Positions 34,244 through 40,077 of a DNA stretch of 40,077 nt are shown here, one piece after another. Positions within the stretch are counted from its first letter, which is position 1. The number at the start of each line of letters is the position of its first letter. Under the pieces are notes generated by a model. The model searched no databases, was not told the origin of the DNA, and was given only the letters and a program-made list of their open reading frames with translations. Location of the stretch: assembly GCA_024279935.1 (NCBI GenBank), contig JAJRQZ010000058.1, forward strand, positions 1 through 40,077, written 5' to 3'. Made by a program: the position numbers and the translations under genes. The stretch is from Bacteroidota bacterium (GTDB lineage Bacteria > Bacteroidota > Bacteroidia > Bacteroidales > F082).

Positions 34244-35053
34244 ATGGATCTAACAGGAGAGTTAAACTGCAGAATAATACAAAACGTTCAGGTTTCGCCT
34301 ATTATGAGGATAATAAAGGTGAGCCCCGAAGGCTGGAAGTTCCCGGAATTTGAATCAGGGCAGTTTGTTGCCTTGGGGCTGACACCTGATTCGGAACGCT
34401 GTAAGGAAGCCACCGACGAGCATTCGGCCCCAAAACCGGAAAAACTAATAAAAAGGGCCTATTCCATTGCATCGGCCTCAACTGAGGATTCCCTGGAGTT
34501 TTATATTACCCTGGTGCATTCCGGACAGCTAACCCCACGCATTTTCAATCTGGAAATAGGCGACAAGATATTCATGGGCAAAAAAGCCGTCGGCATGTTC
34601 ACCCTCGATCAGGTTGACGACGAACGAAATGTTGTTCTTATTGCCACAGGCACAGGGGTTGCCCCCTATATGAGCATGCTCCGCTCCAACGCATTACGAC
34701 GCAAAGGAAGGATTATGGTTATTCACGGGGCAGCAAACTCATGGGACTTGGGCTATTCGTCAGAGTTGAAACTGCTTGCCAATATGTTCCCTAACTTTAG
34801 TTATTACCCAACTATTACCGATCCCGCTAAAGAGCCGACAGGTTGGGACGGCGACACAAGGTTTATCCAGGAAATTTGGGATGGCGGCATCGCAATGGAA
34901 AAATGGGGGGTGGAAACAACACCCGACAATACTGACTTCTTTCTTTGTGGCAACCCCAAAATGGTTGACGGAATGAAATCGGCATTGGAAAAACAAGGAT
35001 TCAAAGAACATAAAAGAAAAGAAGCTGGGCAGATACACGCTGAGGAGTTTTAA
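34244..35053 (+). CDS. fpr: Ferredoxin--NADP(+) reductase
   Basis: A 269-residue FAD-dependent oxidoreductase of the bacterial FPR type. The FAD-binding beta barrel contains RAYSIAS (about 72-78), with the flavin-contacting Tyr and Ser. The NADP domain contains ATGTGVAPYMSML (about 133-145) and the C-terminal CGNPKMVDGMKSAL. It moves electrons between NADPH and ferredoxin or flavodoxin in the cytoplasm. An insertion of acidic and charged residues (SERCKEATDEHSAPKPEK, 50-67) precedes the FAD motif. It is monocistronic, ending at a strong terminator. Confidence 0.92.
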   Translation: MDLTGELNCRIIQNVQVSPIMRIIKVSPEGWKFPEFESGQFVALGLTPDSERCKEATDEHSAPKPEKLIKRAYSIASASTEDSLEFYITLVHSGQLTPRIFNLEIGDKIFMGKKAVGMFTLDQVDDERNVVLIATGTGVAPYMSMLRSNALRRKGRIMVIHGAANSWDLGYSSELKLLANMFPNFSYYPTITDPAKEPTGWDGDTRFIQEIWDGGIAMEKWGVETTPDNTDFFLCGNPKMVDGMKSALEKQGFKEHKRKEAGQIHAEEF

Positions 35054-35083
35054 AACATTTTTAGATCCTTCAGGAACGGACAT

Positions 35084-35119
35084 AAAAAAGGCGGACTTAA
35101 TATTAAGTCCGCCTTTTTT
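35084..35119. terminator. Perfect 36-bp bidirectional intrinsic terminator
   Basis: The stretch is an exact palindrome: six A, then GGCGGACTTAAT, then its reverse complement, then T residues (35114-35120). On the plus strand it forms a GC-rich stem followed by seven T, ending the ferredoxin-NADP reductase transcript 30 bases after its stop; on the minus strand the A tract reads as T, ending the SppA transcript, whose stop is at 35134. It serves both converging genes. Confidence 0.93.
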
Positions 35120-35133
35120 TATTGTTCGGTTAA

Positions 35134-36909
35134 TTAATTTACCGAATAGAAGAACGGCAATCGAGCCTGAACGCCTCTCATATCCTGCAAAGTTTTAATT
35201 TGATCGTAATAAGTTTTAAACATCCCGAGCTCATCGCCTATAATTCTAATTTTGGCCTCGCCGGTAAGCTCAAGCATAAGTTGCTCGAAAAATTCTTTTT
35301 GCTCCGGATAGTTCCTTAATCTATAGTCGCCTTCGATATGCGCTTTTTCGGCAGCATAGGCAATGGCATCCTGCAAACCACCAATCTCATCGACGAGTCC
35401 GATCTTGATCGCATCGCTACCGGCCCAAACCCTGCCTCTTGCTATGCTGTCAACAAACTCAGGTTTTAAACCCCTTGTATTTGCAACAAGACCAACAAAG
35501 TTGTCGTAGATATTTATTATCTCAGCATTTATCTTTTCCCTTTGGAAATCGCTCATGGGAGCCATAACGTCAATAAAGCTGGCATTTTTGTTGGTGGCAA
35601 CATTGTCGAAAGTAATTCCAAGCTTATTGGTCATCAGGCCCTGGAAATTGGGAATAATGCCAAATACGCCTATGGAGCCTGTAATCGTGGTTGGCTGGGC
35701 AAAGATATAATCCGAATTAGTTGAGATCCAATAGCCTCCGGAGGCAGCAACATCACCCATGGAGACGATAAACGGTTTGGCCTCTTTTGCCAGGGCAACC
35801 TCGCGGCGTATCACATCAGAGGCCAGGGCATCGCCGCCGGGTGAGTTCACACGCATCACAATTGCCTTTACATTGTCGTCGGTTCTTGCTTTCTTTATGG
35901 CTTTGGCAATTTTTGCCGATCCCATGGACTCCTTGTTACCCTGTCCCTGCACAATACCGCCCAGGGCATAAACAACAGCTATCTTGTTTTTGGATATATT
36001 GGTTTTTCCCGCTGCCACCTTGGTATATTTTGCGTAACTAACCCATGCCAGCTTTTCGTCGCTCTCCATGCCCGTCAGTTCCTTAAGCCTGTCAACCAGC
36101 TGGTCGCGGTAAAGCAAGCCATCAACAAATTTCAGTTCTAGTGCTTTTTCAGCATTTGTAACATCCAGCTTGTCAGCTATATTATTGAGGTCTTCAATGC
36201 TTATGCCCCTGCTGTCGTGCAAAGTAAGCAGAATTTTGCCCCAAATCAAGTTCAGCAGTTGCTGATATTGCTCGCGGTTTGCCTCGCTCATCTTGTCCAG
36301 TATAAGCGGTTCCACGGCACTTTTGTATTTATTGTTGGGCCCTCTAACGATCTGCATCTCGATTTCGAGCTTGCTCAACATGTTCTTGAAAAACAACAAT
36401 TGGGCATTCAGCCCCTTAAACAGAACCATCCCTTTCGGGTTCAAATAAATCTCGTCGGCGACGCTGGCAAGGTAATAGCCTTTTTGGTCGTAGGAATTTC
36501 CGTAAGCAACAATAAACTTATCGGACTCCTTGAAGGCTTCGAGTTTATTCCTGATTTCCTCGGTAGTTGCAATTCCGGCAGGGATGGTCTCCATATCGAT
36601 GAAAACACCATCAATATCCGGATCTTTGGCGGCCTTATCGATATTAGCGAGGATCTCGTTCAAACCGGCCGGCTTGTTCGATTGCATATTGGCAAAATCG
36701 AAACCTTCGAAAGGATTGTCCGTCCCCCTGTCCCTTATGGGTGTTTTCCAGTTTAACTGGAGCACCGAATGAGGTTTTACGCTCACGGTTTCGGTTTCCG
36801 ACATGGCAACGATGCTGGAAATCAATCCGGCCATAACAAGAAAAATCAAGAGAATAGTAAGCAAAGTGCCTGCAAACGAGGCAAACATAAATTTTAAAAA
36901 CTGTTTCAT
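35134..36909 (-). CDS. sppA: Signal peptide peptidase SppA, 67K type
   Basis: A 591-residue membrane-anchored serine protease that degrades cleaved signal peptides. One N-terminal membrane helix (about 12-35) tethers two tandem ClpP-like domains. The dyad is split across them as in E. coli SppA: lysine K196 in NNKYKSAVEP in the first half and serine S390 in GDVAASGGYW in the second. TGSIGVFGIIPNFQGL and ARGRVWAGSDAIKIGLVDEIGG are further family blocks. It is of the full double-domain length. It is monocistronic, facing the reductase across the shared terminator. Confidence 0.95.
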   Translation of the reverse strand: MKQFLKFMFASFAGTLLTILLIFLVMAGLISSIVAMSETETVSVKPHSVLQLNWKTPIRDRGTDNPFEGFDFANMQSNKPAGLNEILANIDKAAKDPDIDGVFIDMETIPAGIATTEEIRNKLEAFKESDKFIVAYGNSYDQKGYYLASVADEIYLNPKGMVLFKGLNAQLLFFKNMLSKLEIEMQIVRGPNNKYKSAVEPLILDKMSEANREQYQQLLNLIWGKILLTLHDSRGISIEDLNNIADKLDVTNAEKALELKFVDGLLYRDQLVDRLKELTGMESDEKLAWVSYAKYTKVAAGKTNISKNKIAVVYALGGIVQGQGNKESMGSAKIAKAIKKARTDDNVKAIVMRVNSPGGDALASDVIRREVALAKEAKPFIVSMGDVAASGGYWISTNSDYIFAQPTTITGSIGVFGIIPNFQGLMTNKLGITFDNVATNKNASFIDVMAPMSDFQREKINAEIINIYDNFVGLVANTRGLKPEFVDSIARGRVWAGSDAIKIGLVDEIGGLQDAIAYAAEKAHIEGDYRLRNYPEQKEFFEQLMLELTGEAKIRIIGDELGMFKTYYDQIKTLQDMRGVQARLPFFYSVN

Positions 36910-37114
36910 ACTAATTATATTTTTTTGGCGAAATAAAAATTAATTACAAGATTATCAAAAACAAAATCGGCGAACTGGGGAAAATAATCGGTGAAAACGC
37001 CATTTTCCGCCCGCATTATTAAATCATTACAATATTAACATAAAATTGTGGATAATTAAGCCATGTTCTTCAGGAAACTTCAAAAACTATTATGATTTTT
37101 ATGATGTTGAAACT

Positions 37115-37867
37115 ATGATGACATTTAAGAGGATTATATCGGGGACGAGGATAAACCGCAGTGTTTTACTATCGTTGCTTATGCTGTTGATCAGTTCCGG
37201 TTCATATACCTTCTCCGGAAGCTTTCGACCCGGGATAAAGCTGGAAACCAGAAAGCCCCTTTTCCAAAAGTCGTATTCCACTGGTCTTTTCGGTATCAAG
37301 CCTGTCGGGGCCTTGGCCCTAAAAACAAAGCCGGATGCGGTTGGCAGATTCAAATCAAGACCCTCGGGCAGTATTTTAAAAAATGGTGTTTTCAGGCTCG
37401 AGGATATGGCTCGCTTTCTCCACGACAACAATAAAACCATTTCGTTTAAGAAATCCATGGAAATTGCTTCCATTTATATGGATGAGGCTAATAAGGAGGG
37501 CATTAATTATGATGTGGCGTTTAGCCAGATGTGCCTCGAAACCGGATTCCTTCATTATGGTGGTGATGTTGAGCCCGGACAAAATAATTTTTGTGGTTTG
37601 GGAGTTACCGGTGGAGGCGTTAAGGGTTTGTCGTTCGACGATGAGCGAAGCGGCATAAGGGCGCACATCCAACATCTAAAGGCCTATGCCTCCACTGAAA
37701 AATTAAATACCGATTTGGTGGATTCGCGTTTTCATTATGTTAAAAGAGGAAGCGCAAAAAAGGTAGATGACCTAACGGGCAAATGGGCGTCCGATAAAAA
37801 TTATGGAGAGAAGATAAACAACATTATCCAGCGCATCAACGATTTTGGTTCGGCATCTGTCGAATAG
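37115..37867 (+). CDS. Exported glucosaminidase-domain peptidoglycan hydrolase
   Basis: A 250-residue protein with a hydrophobic signal segment (about 16-31) and a low-complexity linker (about 35-95), followed by a glucosaminidase/FlgJ-like domain (about 110-245). The catalytic glutamate is in QMCLETGFLHYGG, followed by NNFCGLGVTGGG and GIRAHIQHLKAYAS, a block typical of Bacteroidota members. It is predicted to cut GlcNAc or MurNAc linkages in peptidoglycan. The frame opens with a TTG at 37046; the ATG at 37115, followed immediately by a second ATG, gives a better signal peptide. Confidence 0.9.
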   Translation: MMTFKRIISGTRINRSVLLSLLMLLISSGSYTFSGSFRPGIKLETRKPLFQKSYSTGLFGIKPVGALALKTKPDAVGRFKSRPSGSILKNGVFRLEDMARFLHDNNKTISFKKSMEIASIYMDEANKEGINYDVAFSQMCLETGFLHYGGDVEPGQNNFCGLGVTGGGVKGLSFDDERSGIRAHIQHLKAYASTEKLNTDLVDSRFHYVKRGSAKKVDDLTGKWASDKNYGEKINNIIQRINDFGSASVE

Positions 37868-37933
37868 AAATTTGTGATAAATATTTACGATTAGATAGAA
37901 ATGAGCATGCTGGACTAATCAATTCATAATTAG

Positions 37934-39223
37934 TTAATAATTTTTTATACAGCGAACAGAGTTCCCAACATTTTTCAAAGTTGAGCCTAAAAATATTTGA
38001 TTATTCTGTCCAAAGCTCAAATACCATACCCAATCGTAAGTCAATTTTGTTGATGAATGAAAAACCGAATTTGTTGTTAATTGTTCAAACTTTGTGGTGT
38101 TCTGTCTATATCCCGCACCTAAAACTGTTAACCCCTTTTTGTTGTCGCCACCTACATTGAATCCGGGCGACCAGTGTTCACTTCCCCTCTCTTTGCATCC
38201 AAGGCCGTCAAAGTCTTCTATCAGAGTGAAATATTCAACTTTTGTTGGAATATGCCAACCCTGAGGACAAATTCCCTGTGTGGCTTCTTCCTCTTGATAA
38301 TTCATGAGTTCGTGCCATTGATAAAGCCCACCATATTCAGCGCAATTTAAAGTATCATTATCATAACAATATTTCTCAATAATTCCATTGTCCGACATTG
38401 TACTATCACCAATAATCATCGTCCCGACATTAAGGTTTTCCTTAAACCAGCAATTCCCGTAAATTTCAACGGTAGGATAAAGATGCCCTGCATATTTAAC
38501 CGCAACATTATCGGGGCAGGGCAATCCCTCCACTATATAAAAACGCCTGTGTTCCTTTATAATCGGGACACCTTCCAATACATCGCTTCCGGCAATATCA
38601 TAAGGTGTTTTAGCATAGCCCACATACCAAAGAGTGTCGCCGGGCTCATACCAGAAACCACCTAATGTTTTTTCTTGTTTTAGATTGCTTGCCAAATGCC
38701 CGGAAACCAAATTTATATCAAAAGCTTCACTGTTGCTTGAACCCTTGTTAATAATTTTCAGGCTTCGGCATTCGTTTCCGAAAGCAGCCTTTAAAATATA
38801 AGATCCTTGCCTTCCAAGAGTTAATTGAAATTTATAATTGCCGCCTGAAAGCCATTTGTTTTGTGAGAGCAACTTCCTGCCCATCAAATCGAACAGTTCA
38901 AGTATTAAAGTCCCTTGTTTATTTAAGTGTACATTAAAATAAGAATGTCCGTTTCCGGCGGGGTTGGGATAAACCTTTGAAACAAGGCTGTTTTCATGAA
39001 TAGTATTATCATCTGTTCCAACATAGAAATTGTAATACAGAACGGTATCGGGAGCATAAAGCATGGTGTCGCAATTGCGATTGATGTTTTTTATCAAAAT
39101 ACTGTCGAGGCCAATATCCTGGCCCTGATAATGACGCGCCTCGAAACTTAAGGTCAGGCTTTGTTGAGCTTGCAAAAATAAAGTAGCAATACATAATAAG
39201 GTTAAAATGATTTTTTTCTTCAT
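37934..39223 (-). CDS. Secreted FISUMP-domain protein with an internal T9SS-type sorting-like domain
   Basis: A 429-residue protein whose signal peptide begins at MKKKIILTLLCIATLFLQAQ (ATG 39223; the frame runs to 39292 but that would overlap the upstream gene). Residues about 85-160 (SKVYPNPAGN, LILELFDLMGRKLL, GSYILKAAFG) look like a T9SS type A sorting domain but lie in the N-terminal half. The C-terminal half (about 240-429) is the Fibrobacter succinogenes major paralogous (FISUMP) domain with NCWFKENLNVGT, ICPQGWHIPTKVEY and SVRCIKNY. FISUMP proteins are secreted lectin-like or structural proteins of unknown ligand. It follows the small secreted gene by 59 bases. Confidence 0.85.
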   Translation of the reverse strand: MKKKIILTLLCIATLFLQAQQSLTLSFEARHYQGQDIGLDSILIKNINRNCDTMLYAPDTVLYYNFYVGTDDNTIHENSLVSKVYPNPAGNGHSYFNVHLNKQGTLILELFDLMGRKLLSQNKWLSGGNYKFQLTLGRQGSYILKAAFGNECRSLKIINKGSSNSEAFDINLVSGHLASNLKQEKTLGGFWYEPGDTLWYVGYAKTPYDIAGSDVLEGVPIIKEHRRFYIVEGLPCPDNVAVKYAGHLYPTVEIYGNCWFKENLNVGTMIIGDSTMSDNGIIEKYCYDNDTLNCAEYGGLYQWHELMNYQEEEATQGICPQGWHIPTKVEYFTLIEDFDGLGCKERGSEHWSPGFNVGGDNKKGLTVLGAGYRQNTTKFEQLTTNSVFHSSTKLTYDWVWYLSFGQNNQIFLGSTLKNVGNSVRCIKNY

Positions 39224-39282
39224 AATACATTTCATTAAATGATTCTGCGAATCAGTTAAAGATTCGCAGAATCGGATATTAA

Positions 39283-39723
39283 TTAATAACAAGGACTAGG
39301 GTAAGGAGGTGATCCTGATGTTACATGGCAGTTCCACCATTCATCCTCATAAGAACCATTGTCAAAGTATACTCGAACGTTGAGTGTTAATAAAAAACCA
39401 TCACCTCCGAATCCACTTTTAGGTATCATTTCTATAATACCGTTATTGTTGTACCAAACCTCTGCTGTTTGGCTATCCCAATAGTGGTCTATTAGAGGTG
39501 TTTTGTTGTTTAAATCAACATCAGTTAAAGTGCAATCCCCATCTATTAGAAAGGAAAAATCATAATTGTACGGACAACCTTGTTCTCCATTATATGCATC
39601 AAAATCATCTCCTGAGTCAGCACATCCGGAAGATTGGAAGTCCAAGTTTAGATTTGGGTTACTTGCTGCAATAAAAAATGCAGGGACTAAAAGCAACATC
39701 CATAAAAAATTCTTTTTGTTCAT
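39283..39723 (-). CDS. Small secreted protein of unknown function
   Basis: A 146-residue protein with a signal peptide (MNKKNFLWMLLLVPAFFIAAS). The mature part is acidic and aromatic, with five or so cysteines (SSGCADSGDDFD, EQGCPYNYDFSF, GDCTLTD, WWNCHV, SPCY) that may form disulfides. It has no recognisable family, lipobox or T9SS sorting domain. It precedes the FISUMP gene on the same strand and both are exported, suggesting a shared surface role. Confidence 0.75.
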   Translation of the reverse strand: MNKKNFLWMLLLVPAFFIAASNPNLNLDFQSSGCADSGDDFDAYNGEQGCPYNYDFSFLIDGDCTLTDVDLNNKTPLIDHYWDSQTAEVWYNNNGIIEMIPKSGFGGDGFLLTLNVRVYFDNGSYEDEWWNCHVTSGSPPYPSPCY

Positions 39724-40077
39724 TTTACTATTTTTTAAAATTAATAATGTTCGTTTTTTTTATCCCTACAAATTCAAAATAGTATTTTTCATATGCCTTA
39801 CCAATTAAATAGTATTAAAATTAATTATTTAAGAAAACTATTCATGCCACTCCGGTCGGTAAATTGGGATAAGTTAAGCCGAAGTGGCTAATTAAATAAA
39901 CTTATTCTTTCCTAAATAATAAAATTTCCTATAAATATTTTGGCTCTATGTCAAATATAGTGGGTAATCAAATTTCAGTTTGCCACATGTAAAGTAAATC
40001 ATATTGATAAAATTGTTTATATTTCCGTATCCCCTAGCTCTTTTTTTAGCAAGTTGTATTTTAGAATTTAGCCCTTC
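39724..40077. other. AT-rich intergenic region with possible leader hairpin and terminal repeat fragment
   Basis: No gene of reasonable length is visible. A minus-strand TATATTTG at 39959-39952 fits a -7 box for the small secreted gene, though no TTG is at the right distance. A stem-loop pairs 39846-39855 with 39879-39888 (one G-U wobble when read as minus-strand RNA) and would lie in that leader. The last nine bases, TAGCCCTTC, match the first arm of the 23-85 inverted repeat. Confidence 0.45.

Noticed and set aside
36217-36756. 179-codon plus-strand frame opposite sppA
   Set aside because: Antisense to a complete SppA with catalytic residues; composition is that of an out-of-frame translation.
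1-40077. CRISPR arrays, tRNA or rRNA genes, transposases, phage or plasmid genes
   Set aside because: None is visible in the intergenic regions or among the translated proteins.

Overview
The window looks like chromosomal DNA of a Bacteroidota bacterium, probably a free-living or anaerobic member of the Bacteroidales/Marinilabiliales type. The evidence is three secreted proteins that end in type IX secretion (T9SS) type A sorting domains, other Bacteroidota-typical families (LruC, FISUMP, DUF5916 behind a family-9 carbohydrate-binding domain, a DUF6913-like protein), a FucP-type sugar symporter, and several matches to the Bacteroidota promoter -7 element TAnnTTTG. There are no tRNA or rRNA genes, CRISPR arrays, transposases or phage genes. 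Most content is housekeeping, with a secreted-protein fraction.

Layout. 1-192: a perfect 19-bp inverted repeat; the last 9 bases of the window match its left arm, so the piece probably ends at copies of a dispersed repeat. 193-7373 (minus): one likely operon, read right to left: DUF6913-like protein, DapA, T9SS zinc carboxypeptidase, NAD(P)H-hydrate repair enzyme, and a 12-haem membrane-anchored cytochrome c. 7431-8204 (plus): PhnP-like metallo-hydrolase. 8224-10523 (minus): a secreted beta-helix/LruC protein behind a small exported protein. 10800-12025 (minus): DgkA-type lipid kinase overlapping a GlcNAc-kinase-like ATPase. 12100-13014 (plus): PfkB sugar kinase. 13103-22095 (minus): eight tightly packed genes (SLC13 transporter, EamA transporter, Lgt, inositol-monophosphatase-like enzyme, DUF2061, NfeD membrane protease, macrodomain, DUF5916 outer-membrane protein). 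22233-24214 (plus): carbamate kinase and an exported alpha/beta hydrolase, separated by a REP-like hairpin.

24221-29943 (minus): two T9SS cargo proteins, the second a 1369-residue papain-family protease fused to a beta-helix. 30155-30376 (plus): a 73-residue XRE regulator facing away from the protease. Between them lies a textbook Bacteroidota promoter (TTG, 20 bp, TATATTTG) aimed at the protease gene, with an exact 18-bp palindrome sitting across it. This is the most testable regulatory circuit here. 30404-33964 (minus): DEAD-box helicase, then glycosylasparaginase and FucP-type transporter. 34244-35053 (plus): ferredoxin-NADP reductase, ending at a perfect 36-bp bidirectional terminator shared with SppA (35134-36909, minus). 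37115-37867 (plus): glucosaminidase. 37934-39723 (minus): a FISUMP protein and a small secreted protein.

How the genes work together. Sugar recovery is suggested by the glycosylasparaginase, FucP symporter, GlcNAc-kinase-like protein, PfkB kinase and glucosaminidase. Envelope maintenance is suggested by Lgt, SppA, NfeD and the lipid kinase. Several start codons were moved from the longest open frame to remove overlaps or to expose signal peptides; each case is stated in its entry. Family assignments come from recognised motifs, not database searches.
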